In this document: positions 45,107 through 55,052 of the stretch, in pieces
How the letters are laid out: each line of letters opens with the position of its first letter
Numbering within the stretch: position 1 is the first letter of the stretch
From: Marinobacterium sediminicola
GTDB lineage: Bacteria; Pseudomonadota; Gammaproteobacteria; Pseudomonadales; Balneatricaceae
Direction: 5' to 3'
DNA length: 64,000 nt
Assembly: GCF_022343685.1 (NCBI RefSeq)
Contig: NZ_CP092123.1
Location: 1,550,001 to 1,614,000 of the forward strand
Notes under the pieces: generated by a model
Database searches by the model: none
Told to the model about the DNA's origin: nothing
Seen by the model: only the letters and a program-made list of their open reading frames with translations
Made by a program: the position numbers and the translations under genes

Positions 45107-45955
45107 ATGATGGCAGAAGAGCTGCGCTTTGAAGTGAATGGGCAGTTAATGGCTGCCCGTGCTATTGGTCCCGTCGATGGGCGGCCTGTTTTGGCTCTGC
45201 ACGGTTGGCTCGATAATGCTGCGAGCTTTCGCGCCCTGGAGCCGCATCTGGAATCTGTTCGTCTGGTTGCGCTGGATCTTGTTGGGCATGGTTTTTCGGC
45301 TCACCGACCAGAGGCCATGCCATATTATATCTGGGATAACGTGGCGGATGTCCTGGCTGTTGCCGATGAGCTTGGCTGGGAGCGTTTTCATTTGCTGGGT
45401 CATTCGATGGGGGCGGGCGTCTCGTCTCTTCTGGCGGGTGTTATGCCTGATCGTGTGCTCAGTCTTGTTCTCCTTGAAGGTTTGGCGCCCATGGCCGATT
45501 CACCCGAAGAGTTGCCTGAGAAAATGGCGCTGGCAATCCGGCGAAGGCAGCGGCGGGAGCGCACCCCTAAGTACTACCCGGATATCGATGCAGCTGTTCA
45601 GGCGCGAATGAAGGGCAAGTTTCCGGTCACGGAACAGGCGGCTCGTTGGCTGGTCGAACGGTCTATAGTACATACACCTCAGGGTTTCCGCTGGCGCAGT
45701 GATCCCGCTTTGGTTTTGCCGTCGGTAATGCGCTTGAGTGAAGATCAGGTACGTGCTTTCCTGAGCAGAATTGATTCACCTGCGCTGTTGCTCATGGGGA
45801 GCGAAGGTATAGGGACGCCTCTGCTGGATGAACGCGCTGAGCTGATTGCCGGTCTGCGCCGTATAACTTTCGAAGGTAATCATCATTTGCACCTGGAGGA
45901 AGGGCCGGCACGATTGATGGCTGCCGCGATCAATGACTTCTACGCGGGAGTTTAA
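45107..45955 (+). CDS. Alpha/beta hydrolase
   Basis: 282-residue alpha/beta hydrolase with the oxyanion stretch ALHGWLDNAASF, nucleophile elbow GHSMGAG (Ser near residue 99) and a late histidine in GNHHLHLEE. It resembles esterases/lipases; the substrate is unknown. Part of the gpsA-sixA cluster, 13 bases after sixA. Confidence 0.82.
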   Translation: MMAEELRFEVNGQLMAARAIGPVDGRPVLALHGWLDNAASFRALEPHLESVRLVALDLVGHGFSAHRPEAMPYYIWDNVADVLAVADELGWERFHLLGHSMGAGVSSLLAGVMPDRVLSLVLLEGLAPMADSPEELPEKMALAIRRRQRRERTPKYYPDIDAAVQARMKGKFPVTEQAARWLVERSIVHTPQGFRWRSDPALVLPSVMRLSEDQVRAFLSRIDSPALLLMGSEGIGTPLLDERAELIAGLRRITFEGNHHLHLEEGPARLMAAAINDFYAGV

Positions 45956-45974
45956 GGATCCAAGGAGAACATCG

Positions 45975-46823
45975 ATGAAAGCTATGTTATTGGCTCTGTT
46001 GTCTGCAATTCTGCTTTCAGCACCACTTCATGCACAACAGGCCGCTCTGCCGTTTGGGTTGGAGCCATTCCCGCTTTCGTCCGTGATTAATCAGCAGGAG
46101 CGTTATGACCCCGACTATCGCCTGATGTTGGGAGGTATCGTCAAGATCAACGGACTTGTTCGCAGTGACCGTGAGCAGCGTTTGCAGGCACAGCTGACTC
46201 GAATTACGTGGCAGCTGCCAGGCGGTTACCCTCCTGAGTCCGGATTTAATCATGTGAGGCAGCAATTGCTTGCACAGGGCGCTGAAGTGCTCTTTGAGTG
46301 TGCTGGCCGTCAGTGTGGACCCAGCAGTTTGTGGGCCAACGATATTTTTGGTCAATCCCGTCTCTACGGTGTCGACCGCTCTCAGTTTTATGCTGCTCTT
46401 TCACTGCCCGAAGCGCATGTGGCGATATATGCCGTGAGAAGAGGTAATGGCCGGGTATACCTGCATCTGGACTTGCTCGAGCATGATGCGCCGACTGTAA
46501 CCGAGTTGAGTGTTAGGTTGCGCGAACAGGGCTATGCCGAGCTGTCGGATTGGCCGGACTCGACGGATCGTGCCGTCCAGGCGCTTTTGGACTTACAGGA
46601 TACGTACCCTGATCGTGAGATTTGGCTGGTGGTGCATTGGCGTGGCGAGGACCTGGATTTAACGCTGCGTCAGTCTGAGGAAGCTGCGAGCAGGTTGCTT
46701 CGTCTGTTGGGTGATAAAGGAGGTGATCTTGGCCGAATCAGGGCGCAAGGAGTGGGGGCGCTGGTTCCCAGTGTTCTCGGAGGGCGAAGCCAGGTTGCGG
46801 TGGTCCTACTGAAGGAGGGCTAA
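45975..46823 (+). CDS. DUF4892 exported protein
   Basis: 282-residue protein with a signal peptide (MKAMLLALLSAILLSAPLHA). The central part matches DUF4892 (LPGGYPPESGF, FECAGRQCGPSSLWANDIF), found in pseudomonads and relatives, and the C-terminus (EAASRLLRLLGDKGGDLGRIRAQGVG) resembles an OmpA-type peptidoglycan-contact segment. Function unknown. AAGGAG precedes the ATG at 45975; it starts 20 bases after the hydrolase. Confidence 0.78.
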   Translation: MKAMLLALLSAILLSAPLHAQQAALPFGLEPFPLSSVINQQERYDPDYRLMLGGIVKINGLVRSDREQRLQAQLTRITWQLPGGYPPESGFNHVRQQLLAQGAEVLFECAGRQCGPSSLWANDIFGQSRLYGVDRSQFYAALSLPEAHVAIYAVRRGNGRVYLHLDLLEHDAPTVTELSVRLREQGYAELSDWPDSTDRAVQALLDLQDTYPDREIWLVVHWRGEDLDLTLRQSEEAASRLLRLLGDKGGDLGRIRAQGVGALVPSVLGGRSQVAVVLLKEG

Positions 46824-46851
46824 GTGCCCTCCCTGTCGTGCTATACGAATG

Positions 46852-47397
46852 TCAGTTGTTGACCAGTGACATGAACTCGGCGCGGGTGGCCGGATTGCTA
46901 CGGAAAGAGCCCAGCATCATCGATGTTTTCATTGAAGCATTCTGCTTTTCAACACCGCGCATCATCATGCACATGTGCTGCGCTTCAATCACAACGCCTA
47001 CCCCGGACGCTCCGGTGACACTTTGAATCGCCTCAGCGATCTCCTTGGTCATATTCTCCTGAATCTGCAGGCGACGGGCGTACATGTCAACGATGCGTGC
47101 CAGTTTTGACAGGCCGAGTACTTTGCCATTGGGGATGTAGGCGACGTGTGCCTTGCCGATAAACGGCAAGAGGTGGTGTTCGCACAATGAGTAAAGCTCG
47201 ATGTTCTGTACAACGACCATTTCACTGTTGTCTGAGGGAAACAGAGCGTCGTTGACCACTTCGTCCAGCGTCTGATTGTAGCCGCGGGTCAGGAAACGCA
47301 TCGCCTTGGCGGCTCGGGTGGGGGTGTCCTTGAGCCCGTCACGGTTCAGGTCCTCTCCAAGCTGTTCAATAATCTGGGCGTAGGCTGTTTCCATCAT
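46852..47397 (-). CDS. folE: GTP cyclohydrolase I
   Basis: 181-residue zinc enzyme that converts GTP to dihydroneopterin triphosphate, the first step of folate (and preQ0) synthesis. The zinc/catalytic residues C72, H74/H75 in LCEHHLLPF and C143 in [13 protein letters not shown] are present; the length is a little shorter than the usual ~220 residues because the N-terminal extension is short. ATG 47397 or ATG 47394; GAGGA is just upstream. Convergent with the DUF4892 gene. Confidence 0.95.
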   Translation of the reverse strand: MMETAYAQIIEQLGEDLNRDGLKDTPTRAAKAMRFLTRGYNQTLDEVVNDALFPSDNSEMVVVQNIELYSLCEHHLLPFIGKAHVAYIPNGKVLGLSKLARIVDMYARRLQIQENMTKEIAEAIQSVTGASGVGVVIEAQHMCMMMRGVEKQNASMKTSMMLGSFRSNPATRAEFMSLVNN

Positions 47398-47486
47398 GGA
47401 TCCTCGGTTACTCGACGCGTCTTGGGAAAACGGCGTAAATTACTTGATTATCACACTCGGGTAAAGAGCGGTGGCGTGCTCAGCCA

Positions 47487-48554
47487 TTACTGCCCCGCCA
47501 TCAGTTTGAGTCTCAGTGCCACATTGTTGCGAGAATCGGCGTTTCGCAATGCTTCTTCCAGTGTGATGCGGCCTTCACGATAGAGGTTAAGCAGATTGCT
47601 GTCGAATGTGTGTGCCGCACTGTTGCTTGATTGGTCAATGGCTTCCCGTATCCGTGAATATTCACCACGAGCGATGAGCTTGGCGATATATGGAGTATTG
47701 ATCAAAACCTCTGTGGCAGGAATCAAGTGGCCATGAGTATCCCGGATCAGGCGCAGAGATACTATTGCCTTGAGGTTGAGCGCGAGATCATTGTTCACTT
47801 TGTGCTTGTCGGTGTCATGGAAGAAATTTGCAATGTGTTCTATCGCTTGAACACTGTTGTTGGCATGGAGTGTGGACAGGCACAGGTGCCCTGTTTCAGA
47901 GTAACGAACCGCATGCTCGGTAGTCACCGCATCACGGATTTCTCCGATCACAATGACGTCCGGTGCCTCACGCAGTGCATTCTTCAACGCGTTGGCATAT
48001 GAGAGGGTGTCTACACCCACCTCACGCTGATTAATCAGGGACTTTTTGTTGCTGTGCAAGAACTCGATCGGATCTTCGATGGTTAGTATGTGGCCGCTGG
48101 CATGCTGATTGCGATATTCGATCATGGAGGCCATGGAGGTTGACTTGCCTGACCCTGTGGCACCGACAATCAGGACCAGGCCACTTCTCAGCATAGCTAA
48201 CTGTTTGAGAGCTTCGGGCAGGTTGAGCGACTCAATACTTGGAATGCTGTGGCGGATCATGCGAATAACCATCGCAACATTACCGCGCTGGCGGTACACG
48301 TTAACCCTGAAGCGACCGGTATCCGGTAGGTCGTAAGCGAAGTTCATTTCAAGTTCTTCCTGAAACTGCCGAACCTGAGGTTCGTTCATCAGTGAACGGG
48401 CCAGTTCGGTGATGCTTTCTGCACTCAGGCGGTTGTCATCAACCGGTTTGATGACGCCTTCTGTCTTGATCATTATGGGGGATTCGGCGCTCAGAAAGAG
48501 GTCGGAAGCGCCGGTTTTGGACATCAGTTGGAGGTGTTTATGCAGATCCAGCAT
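47487..48554 (-). CDS. pilU: Type IV pilus retraction ATPase PilU
   Basis: 355-residue PilT/PilU-family ATPase. Walker A GATGSGKST and the Asp and His boxes (TIEDPIEFLH; LCLSTLHANN) are present. The SYANALKNALREAPDVIVIGEIRD stretch is conserved. PilU assists PilT-driven retraction. PilT is not beside it here, unlike in many pseudomonads. Features such as NREVGVDTLSYANA and the C-terminal RITLEEALRNADSRN match PilU rather than PilT. Confidence 0.86.
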   Translation of the reverse strand: MLDLHKHLQLMSKTGASDLFLSAESPIMIKTEGVIKPVDDNRLSAESITELARSLMNEPQVRQFQEELEMNFAYDLPDTGRFRVNVYRQRGNVAMVIRMIRHSIPSIESLNLPEALKQLAMLRSGLVLIVGATGSGKSTSMASMIEYRNQHASGHILTIEDPIEFLHSNKKSLINQREVGVDTLSYANALKNALREAPDVIVIGEIRDAVTTEHAVRYSETGHLCLSTLHANNSVQAIEHIANFFHDTDKHKVNNDLALNLKAIVSLRLIRDTHGHLIPATEVLINTPYIAKLIARGEYSRIREAIDQSSNSAAHTFDSNLLNLYREGRITLEEALRNADSRNNVALRLKLMAGQ

Positions 48555-48629
48555 CGTCTGTTCCTGTCCTTTGAATGGGGGGTAACCTATTCAAGAATAG
48601 ACGCTGGAATGGTCTCGTAGAAGTGAATC

Positions 48630-49202
48630 CTAGCGCTCACGCTTGAGCAGGACATAAACGGCGCCGGTGCCACCGTCTCTGGGTTGTGCAGAGCAGAATG
48701 CAATGACCGGGTTTAGCTGACGAAGCCAATCATTGACACAGGACTTGAGTAGTGCCGGCTGGCCCGGCTGGGTATGCGCTTTGCCATGGACTATGATGAC
48801 GGCGCGCAATTGCTGGCGTACAGCATCTCGGATGAAGCTGCTGAGCTCGTCGCGAGCCTGGTCAACGGTATAGCCGTGAAGGTCCAGGCCAGCTTCCCAG
48901 GGAATATGTCCCTGGCGCAAACGCTTGAGTAACCGAATTTGTACACCGGGTGAGGCAAAGAGTAGCTCGTCGCTGGATTCAATGATCTCGCTAGCTTCCG
49001 AAGACAGGCCGTCAATAACCTGCTCGATCTCTTGAGCTGCGGCTTGTCGACGGTAGTGCGAGGCCTGATCAGGAGCTGCTTTAAGTCGGGGCTTCAGCGA
49101 TGCAGGCTCAATATGACGGTCATGCTTCAGGCGTTTGACGCCCTGCATGGCGCTATTGAAATCAAGATCATCGTTCGAATCTGTATCAGTTGGATAAGAC
49201 AT
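48630..49202 (-). CDS. Smr-domain protein
   Basis: 190-residue protein with a C-terminal Smr domain: LDLHGYTVDQARDEL, VIIVHGKA, and a terminal GGTGAVYVLLKR (DxH, HGxG and GGxGxxxV motifs). Smr domains cleave or bind nucleic acid; stand-alone gammaproteobacterial copies such as SmrA/SmrB act on RNA in ribosome rescue. ATG 49202 is preferred to TTG 49211. It is divergent from prmB, which modifies ribosomal protein L3 (the smrB-prmB pairing is widespread). Confidence 0.86.
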   Translation of the reverse strand: MSYPTDTDSNDDLDFNSAMQGVKRLKHDRHIEPASLKPRLKAAPDQASHYRRQAAAQEIEQVIDGLSSEASEIIESSDELLFASPGVQIRLLKRLRQGHIPWEAGLDLHGYTVDQARDELSSFIRDAVRQQLRAVIIVHGKAHTQPGQPALLKSCVNDWLRQLNPVIAFCSAQPRDGGTGAVYVLLKRER

Positions 49203-49269
49203 GGCGTTCAACGGGGGTTTTCATTAACATAATCGCCCTAATGCAGCGAAACTTATTATCAGGCGAACT

Positions 49270-50187
49270 ATGAAGTCGGATCAAGCCGCGATTAGCGAGC
49301 ATTTGTTTACCCTTCGTGACTACATTCGTTGGACATTGAGTGAATTCAACCGTCATCAGGTGTATTTCGGTCATGGCCATGTATCGGCGTGGGATGAGGC
49401 CAGTCAGCTTGTGTTGAATGCGGTTGACCTGCCCTGGGATACTGATCCTGCAGTACTGGATGCTCGCCTGACGCCGTCAGAGCGCTTGAAGGTGCTGGAA
49501 TATGTTCGCTTGCGTACCGAGGAGCGGAAGCCGCTGCCTTATATCACAGGTGAAGCCTGGTTCATGGGGCTACCGTTCCATGTTGATGAGCGAGTACTGA
49601 TCCCACGTTCTCCGATTGCGGAGTTAATAGCACAGGAATTCCAGCCTTGGCTTCGTCCTGGGCCAGTGGAGCGTATTCTTGATCTCTGCACCGGCAGTGG
49701 CTGTATTGGAATTGCCTGTGCGTTTGCCTTTCCGGAAGCGGAGGTTGATCTGGCTGATATCTCAACCGAGGCGCTTGAGGTGGCCAGACACAATATTCAG
49801 CGGCATGAGCTTGTCGATCGGGTTCGTGCCTGTCAGGGAGACTTGTTCGGTGCTGTGCCCGGGGAACGTTATGACCTGATTGTCAGCAATCCTCCGTATG
49901 TGGATGCTGATGACCTTGCCAGCATGCCTGCCGAGTATGCCCACGAGCCTGCATTGGCGCTGGGATCAGGTCCGGACGGGCTGGATATTACACGTCGGAT
50001 TCTGCGCGAAGCAGCTGACTATCTGAGTGAAGATGGTTTGCTGGTTGTGGAAGTTGGTAACAGTGAGGTACACCTCATGTCGAGCCTGCCGCAGCTGCCG
50101 ATTGTGTGGGTCGAGCTTGAGCAGGGCGGCAACGGCGTATTTGTGGTTACCGCCGATGAATTGCGTGCGCACCGTCATTTGATATGA
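49270..50187 (+). CDS. prmB: Ribosomal protein L3 glutamine methyltransferase
   Basis: 305-residue SAM-dependent N5-glutamine methyltransferase. The N-terminal helical domain and SAM motif [13 protein letters not shown] are followed by the catalytic NPPY in [12 protein letters not shown]. The position next to aroC and an smr gene is the conserved prmB-aroC arrangement of gammaproteobacteria. Confidence 0.93.
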   Translation: MKSDQAAISEHLFTLRDYIRWTLSEFNRHQVYFGHGHVSAWDEASQLVLNAVDLPWDTDPAVLDARLTPSERLKVLEYVRLRTEERKPLPYITGEAWFMGLPFHVDERVLIPRSPIAELIAQEFQPWLRPGPVERILDLCTGSGCIGIACAFAFPEAEVDLADISTEALEVARHNIQRHELVDRVRACQGDLFGAVPGERYDLIVSNPPYVDADDLASMPAEYAHEPALALGSGPDGLDITRRILREAADYLSEDGLLVVEVGNSEVHLMSSLPQLPIVWVELEQGGNGVFVVTADELRAHRHLI

Positions 50188-50240
50188 ATTCCGGTGCGGC
50201 CATCCCGGCCCGCACCCGACAGTTATAGAGTAAGAGCACT

Positions 50241-51338
50241 ATGTCCGGAAACAGCTTTGGAAAACTGTTTACAGTCACGACCTTTGGTGAAAGTCACGGC
50301 CCCGCGCTGGGCTGTATCGTTGATGGCTGTCCTCCCGGGATCGAGTTGAGTGAAGCCGATCTGCAGGTGGATCTGGATCGTCGTAAGCCCGGTACTTCTC
50401 GTCATACCACTCAGCGTCGTGAAGCTGATGAGGTGCGTATTCTGTCCGGCGTGTTCGAGGGTAAAACGACAGGTACCTCGATTGGGCTGCTGATAGAAAA
50501 TACTGACCAGCGCTCAAAGGACTACTCCAATATTGCTGAGACGTTCCGTCCGGCGCATGCGGATTACGTCTATTCTCACAAATACGGTTTCAGAGATTAC
50601 CGTGGCGGTGGTCGCTCATCGGCGCGTGAGACCGCCATGCGCGTGGCTGCGGGTGCCATTGCCAAGAAGGTGCTGGCGCAAAAGGGTATTCAGGTGCGTG
50701 GCTATCTGTCACAACTGGGGCCTATCGCAATCGATATGAACCGTTTCGACTGGGATCAGGTCGAGCAGAATCCCTTCTTCTCGCCGGATACGCAGGCGGC
50801 GCTGGAAATGGAAAAATATATGGATGCCCTGCGTAAAGAGGGTAATTCCATTGGTGCCCGTATCTCCGTTCAGGCCACCGGGGTGCCGGTTGGGCTTGGA
50901 GAGCCTATCTTTGACCGTTTGGATGCTGAATTGGCGCATGCACTGATGAGCATCAATGCGGTGAAAGGGGTGGAGATCGGTGACGGCTTCGCGGTAGTCA
51001 ATCAGAAAGGCACAGAGCATCGTGACGAAATGACCCCTGAAGGGTTCTTGTCGAATCATGCAGGTGGCATTCTCGGCGGTATTTCGACCGGGCAGGCCAT
51101 TGAGGCACACATTGCACTCAAGCCGACTTCCAGCCTGCGTTTGCCCGGACGAAGCATCAATGCAGCCGGTGAGGAGATCGAGGTGGTTACTCAGGGGCGT
51201 CATGACCCCTGTGTGGGTATTCGTGCGACTCCAATTGCTGAGGCCATGATGGCCATAGTGCTGCTTGATCATATGCTCAGGCACCGAGGGCAGAATGCAG
51301 ATGTGGATTCCGGGTTGCCGGTCCTTAAGCAGCTCTGA
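50241..51338 (+). CDS. aroC: Chorismate synthase
   Basis: 365-residue flavoenzyme that converts EPSP to chorismate, the common precursor of aromatic amino acids and folate. [15 protein letters not shown] at the start, [14 protein letters not shown]-like segment ([13 protein letters not shown]) and the C-terminal [18 protein letters not shown] are diagnostic. Normal length. It follows prmB, 54 bases downstream. Confidence 0.97.
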   Translation: MSGNSFGKLFTVTTFGESHGPALGCIVDGCPPGIELSEADLQVDLDRRKPGTSRHTTQRREADEVRILSGVFEGKTTGTSIGLLIENTDQRSKDYSNIAETFRPAHADYVYSHKYGFRDYRGGGRSSARETAMRVAAGAIAKKVLAQKGIQVRGYLSQLGPIAIDMNRFDWDQVEQNPFFSPDTQAALEMEKYMDALRKEGNSIGARISVQATGVPVGLGEPIFDRLDAELAHALMSINAVKGVEIGDGFAVVNQKGTEHRDEMTPEGFLSNHAGGILGGISTGQAIEAHIALKPTSSLRLPGRSINAAGEEIEVVTQGRHDPCVGIRATPIAEAMMAIVLLDHMLRHRGQNADVDSGLPVLKQL

Positions 51339-51401
51339 GGCATAACTGGTTGATATTATAGATACAAGATGATTTTTTTCTGACAGTCTGGCGTTTTTTG
51401 C

Positions 51402-51429
51402 TTGAAATTTGGGCATAACGCGGTATAAA
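51402..51429 (+). promoter_or_regulatory. speD promoter
   Basis: TTGAAA (51402-51407), 16-base spacer, TATAAA (51424-51429). The predicted start near 51436 gives a leader of about 180 bases before the speD ATG. Confidence 0.6.
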
Positions 51430-51435
51430 GGCGGC

Positions 51436-51616
51436 AGAATTTGATACGTCCCAACCCTTTGGGTTGTGCGGGGTTCATGGAGCGATCTGGAAAGGTGCCT
51501 GATGACGCACTCGCCCGGTAGCATTAACGCTTACATGGTGCTCAGGCATGGCTCGGAAGGTTGGGTTTTTGTTTTTTGAACTCTGTGTAAGCACAGACTT
51601 GTCTGGAGTCATCCCC
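51436..51616 (+). promoter_or_regulatory. Structured speD leader with alternative pairing and T-run
   Basis: CCCAACC (51450-51456) can pair either with the adjacent GGGTTG (51461-51466, three-base loop) or with GGTTGGG (51559-51565), which is followed at once by TTTTTGTTTTTT (51566-51577). TGCCTGA (51496-51502) pairs with TCAGGCA (51542-51548) inside the outer stem. This is terminator/antiterminator geometry 40 bases before speD. Pairings are read directly; regulation is inferred. Confidence 0.45.
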
Positions 51617-52114
51617 ATGCAAGAAGCGATAGACCTAGCGTCTGAAGTGAACGACCAAGAGGCTGAAGGCAGTGTTGCCGAATGGCCCGCCTATTCCCAG
51701 GGCGACGATGAAGAGCGACTTGACTACTTTATCGAGCGTGATGGTCACCGTTATGCCGGTACACACCTGATCATCGACTTGCGTGGTGCATCACGCCTGG
51801 ACGATCTTGAGGTGATGGAAAAGGCACTGCGCGATTCCATCAAAGCGGCCAAGGCAACACTGCTGCATATCCATTTGCACCATTTTACCCCCAACGGCGG
51901 AATATCCGGCGTGGCGGTACTGGCAGAGTCACATATCAGTGTGCACACCTGGCCCGAGCGTAACTTTGCGGCTTTCGATATCTTCATGTGCGGTGAATCC
52001 GAGCCTGCCAAGGCGGTTCCCGTTCTTGAAGCGGCGTTCACGCCGACGGAAGTGAATGTCGAAGAAATTCTGCGTGGTAAGGTGAGTATTGATGACGACG
52101 ACTACCTATCTTGA
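51617..52114 (+). CDS. speD: S-adenosylmethionine decarboxylase proenzyme (SpeD/SpeH type)
   Basis: 165-residue pyruvoyl enzyme that decarboxylates AdoMet to supply aminopropyl groups for spermidine. The cleavage/active-site segment [13 protein letters not shown] contains S105, which becomes the pyruvoyl group after self-cleavage; CG in DIFMCGES supplies the proton donor. It is the short prokaryotic form, with an acidic N-terminal extension of ~45 residues. ATG 51617 has TGGAG upstream; the frame is open to 51548, where AGG is too close to the start to be used. speE overlaps its end. Confidence 0.93.
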   Translation: MQEAIDLASEVNDQEAEGSVAEWPAYSQGDDEERLDYFIERDGHRYAGTHLIIDLRGASRLDDLEVMEKALRDSIKAAKATLLHIHLHHFTPNGGISGVAVLAESHISVHTWPERNFAAFDIFMCGESEPAKAVPVLEAAFTPTEVNVEEILRGKVSIDDDDYLS

Positions 52115-52949
52115 GAAGCTCTACGCCGGTTACGGGCAAAGCTTCACCCTGGATGAGGTGCTGTTTGAGCATCGCACCGAACATCAGGAGCTGATCATTT
52201 TCCGTAACAGGGAATTCGGTACTGTTATGGCGCTGGATGGAATCATCCAGACGACTGAGCGTGACGAGTTCATCTACCACGAAATGATGACTCATGTACC
52301 GATCCTGGCGCACGGTAATGCCAAGCGTGTATTAATTATCGGTGGTGGTGACGGTGGCATTCTGCGTGAAGTGCTGCGTCATGAAAGCGTCGAGCACGTG
52401 ACTCAGGTCGAGATTGACCAGGCTGTAATCGACATGTGCAAGCAGTATCTGCCGAACCATTCAGCAGGTGCTTTCGATGATCCGCGAGCGAATATCGTTA
52501 TTGCCGATGGCGTCGAGTTCGTGAATGAGTGCGCCGACACCTTTGATGTGATCATTTCGGATTGCACGGACCCTGTAGGGCCGGGTGAAGTGTTGTTCTC
52601 CAGTCGTTTCTATGAAGGCTGTAAGCGTTGTCTGACACCGGGGGGCGTTTTTGTCGCCCAGAATGGCGTTGCCTTCATGCAGCCGGATGAAATCCTGACC
52701 ACGCGCCGTCGTCTCGGACCCTATTTCGCTGATCAGTATTTCTATGCCGGTGCTGTGCCGACATACGTGGGCGGAGTCATGGCCTTTGCTTGGGCAAGTG
52801 ATAACGCCGAGCTGCGACAGCTCGACGTAACGACTATTCGTGCACGCTTCGAGCAAAGCGGTATCGAGACTCGCTACTACAATCCGGCGCTCCACGTTGC
52901 AAGCTTTGCGCTGCCTCAGTATATGGTTAAGGCGCTTGATGGCTTGTAA
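52092..52949 (+). CDS. speE: Spermidine synthase
   Basis: 285-residue aminopropyltransferase that uses decarboxylated AdoMet and putrescine. The binding core [26 protein letters not shown] and [12 protein letters not shown] is typical. ATG 52092 overlaps the end of speD by 23 bases and is preceded by AAGGTGAG; the genes form a spermidine-synthesis operon. A strong terminator follows. Confidence 0.95.
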   Translation: MTTTTYLEKLYAGYGQSFTLDEVLFEHRTEHQELIIFRNREFGTVMALDGIIQTTERDEFIYHEMMTHVPILAHGNAKRVLIIGGGDGGILREVLRHESVEHVTQVEIDQAVIDMCKQYLPNHSAGAFDDPRANIVIADGVEFVNECADTFDVIISDCTDPVGPGEVLFSSRFYEGCKRCLTPGGVFVAQNGVAFMQPDEILTTRRRLGPYFADQYFYAGAVPTYVGGVMAFAWASDNAELRQLDVTTIRARFEQSGIETRYYNPALHVASFALPQYMVKALDGL

Positions 52950-52974
52950 ACATAAGCTGTACCTCTGATACTCA

Positions 52975-52999
52975 AGCCGGCCCTGTGCCGGCTTTTTTA
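52975..52999 (+). terminator. Intrinsic terminator after speE
   Basis: AAGCCGGC (52975-52982) pairs with GCCGGCTT (52988-52995) around CCTGT, followed by six T. Confidence 0.9.
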
Positions 53000-53013
53000 T
53001 TGACCAAGTACCT

Positions 53014-54165
53014 ATGCCCTATATCCGACTTTCCGGCTTTTATCTGTTTTATTTCGCTCTGCTGGGTACCTTGTTGCCTTATTGGACGCTTTATCTGCAG
53101 TCGCTAGGCATGGAGGCGGCCACGATCGGCTGGCTCATGGGGATCCTGCATGTGTCACGCGTGTTGGCGCCCAATGTCTGGGGTTGGCTTGCAGATCGTA
53201 CAGGTCGTCGTGTTGCGATAGTAAGGCTGGGGGCCCTGGCCAGCTGGATCTGCTTTCTGGGAATCTTCTGGCAAACCGAGGCGATGGGTGTCGCTCTGGT
53301 CATGGCATCATTCAGCTTCTTCTGGAATGCGGTGTTGCCTCAGTTTGAAGTCATCACGCTCGGGTATCTCGGGGTCAATCAATCGCAGTACAGCCGGATT
53401 CGACTTTGGGGATCAGTGGGCTTTATCTGTGCGGTGGTCATGATTGGCTGGCTGCTGGATGCGGTCAGTATTGACTGGTTGCCGGTGGTTCTGTTCGCAA
53501 TGCTGTTCATAATCTGGTTAAACACGCTGTTGATTGGCGATCAGAACGATACTGCAACTGAGGCAGAGGCTGACAGCCGGACGATTGGAGCGATTTTGCG
53601 TCAGCCGCAGGTGTGCGTGTTTTTTGTGGTGTGTTTTTTGGTTCAGCTGAGCCATGGGCCCTATTACACCTTCTACAGCGTTATGATGCAGGAGCTTGGC
53701 TACGATCGTATCGAGATCGGCTTGTTGTGGGGTTTGGGTGTGATGGCCGAGGTTCTGCTCTTCGTCTTTATGCCGCGCATCCTTGAACGATTCAATATGC
53801 GGCACATTTTACTGGTCAGCCTTGTGCTTTGCGTCTTGAGGTGGGCGCTCACGGCTCTGTGGCCGGATCAGATATGGGTAATGCTGTTTGCACAGTGTCT
53901 GCACGCTGCTACTTTTGGAAGTCTTCATGCGGTTGGTATTGCGCTGGTGCAGCATTACTTCACTCCCTCTACTCAAGGAAGAGGGCAGGCGCTGTTTTCC
54001 AGCCTTGGATTCGGTGCGGGCGGTGCGCTGGGTGCGGTGGTGGCCGGTCAGCTGTGGAGTGACCTGGGTGCAATGACTTTTGCGATCGCTGCAGGGGTTT
54101 CGGTTCTGGCGATTGTGTTGACATCCATCTGGATTTACCCGGATAAAGTGCAGCAAAATGACTGA
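53014..54165 (+). CDS. MFS transporter (MFS_1-like, HcaT-related)
   Basis: 383-residue permease with 12 predicted helices and the WGWLADRTGRR A-loop motif after helix 2. It belongs to the MFS_1-like group that includes the E. coli 3-phenylpropionate transporter HcaT. Substrate cannot be assigned. It begins 14 bases after the speE terminator. Confidence 0.82.
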   Translation: MPYIRLSGFYLFYFALLGTLLPYWTLYLQSLGMEAATIGWLMGILHVSRVLAPNVWGWLADRTGRRVAIVRLGALASWICFLGIFWQTEAMGVALVMASFSFFWNAVLPQFEVITLGYLGVNQSQYSRIRLWGSVGFICAVVMIGWLLDAVSIDWLPVVLFAMLFIIWLNTLLIGDQNDTATEAEADSRTIGAILRQPQVCVFFVVCFLVQLSHGPYYTFYSVMMQELGYDRIEIGLLWGLGVMAEVLLFVFMPRILERFNMRHILLVSLVLCVLRWALTALWPDQIWVMLFAQCLHAATFGSLHAVGIALVQHYFTPSTQGRGQALFSSLGFGAGGALGAVVAGQLWSDLGAMTFAIAAGVSVLAIVLTSIWIYPDKVQQND

Positions 54166-54230
54166 AAATGTTGTTTTGAGAGGTCATTGCTATAGTATGA
54201 GGTGCATATGAATATTTCGGGTGAGCGCGC

Positions 54231-54485
54231 ATGAATTTCAAAATTGATATCGAAATGACGCCCGACGAGTTGCGCCGGGCGCTGGGTCTGCCAGATGTTT
54301 CCGCGTTGCAGCAGGAAATGATCGATAAGTTCAGGGAGCAGATGAATGCGGGTGTGGAAGGTTACGATCCGCTCACATTTCTGAAGCCCTATCTAAACAG
54401 TGGTATCGGTTCGATGGAAGCCTTTCAGAAACTGCTTTTCGGAATGATGAGTCAGTATGGTAAGGACAAACGCGACGCCGATTGA
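54231..54485 (+). CDS. DUF6489 family protein
   Basis: 84-residue protein, acidic and helical (MTPDELRRALGLPDVSALQQEM and MEAFQKLLFGMMSQYGK). Small proteins of this type lie next to phaR in several PHA-producing gammaproteobacteria (DUF6489); function unknown. GGTGAG precedes the ATG. phaR starts 14 bases after its stop. Confidence 0.7.
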   Translation: MNFKIDIEMTPDELRRALGLPDVSALQQEMIDKFREQMNAGVEGYDPLTFLKPYLNSGIGSMEAFQKLLFGMMSQYGKDKRDAD

Positions 54486-54498
54486 ATGGAATATTTGG

Positions 54499-55047
54499 AT
54501 GAGTCAGAGTGGATCAGGAGAATCAGCCGTGCGGATTCTGCGTAAATATACCAATCGTCGATTGTACGATACCTCGCGCAGCTGCTATGTCACATTGGAA
54601 GATGTGAAGCAGCTCGTGCTCAGTGGTGAGACCTTTCAGGTTCAGGACTCCAAAACCGGCAATGATTTGACCCGTAATATTCTGCTGCAAATCATCAGTG
54701 AGCAGGAAGCTGAAGGGCACGGAACACTGCTGACCAACCAGGTACTTCAGCAGCTGATCCGCTTTTACGGTGACAGTATGCAGGGCATGATGAGCCAGTA
54801 TCTGGAGCAAAGTATAGCGGCATTCCTTGAGCATCAGGATCGTATCCGTGAGCAGATGCAGACGATGATGGGAGCCGCGAACCCGCTGACCATGATGGGG
54901 CGTATCGCTGACCAGAATATGGCCGTCTGGAACATGTTTGCCCCACGCACAGCGGAAGGTGGCGAGGGCGGTGAGGCTAAGTCTGGCCAGCCCGAAACCG
55001 AGGCCCCCGCCAAGAGCGACACCAGCAAGGGTGGTTCAGGTCAATAA
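54499..55047 (+). CDS. phaR: PHA synthesis repressor PhaR
   Basis: 182-residue regulator whose N-terminal PHB/PHA accumulation domain (VRILRKYTNRRLYDTSRSCYVTL) is highly conserved; it binds DNA and PHA granules, repressing phasin and sometimes its own gene until polymer titrates it. The C-terminus is glycine- and acid-rich. ATG 54499 matches the family start; the frame is open to 54457. Convergent with the class III synthase phaC. Confidence 0.9.
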   Translation: MSQSGSGESAVRILRKYTNRRLYDTSRSCYVTLEDVKQLVLSGETFQVQDSKTGNDLTRNILLQIISEQEAEGHGTLLTNQVLQQLIRFYGDSMQGMMSQYLEQSIAAFLEHQDRIREQMQTMMGAANPLTMMGRIADQNMAVWNMFAPRTAEGGEGGEAKSGQPETEAPAKSDTSKGGSGQ

Positions 55048-55052
55048 CCGAG

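Noticed and set aside
50709-51524. 271-codon minus-strand frame across the aroC end and the speD promoter
   Set aside because: Overlaps conserved aroC and the speD control region; no recognisable motif.
51548-51616. N-terminal extension of speD from ATG 51548
   Set aside because: The AGG is too close to that ATG, the added residues are not conserved and they lie in the leader structure.
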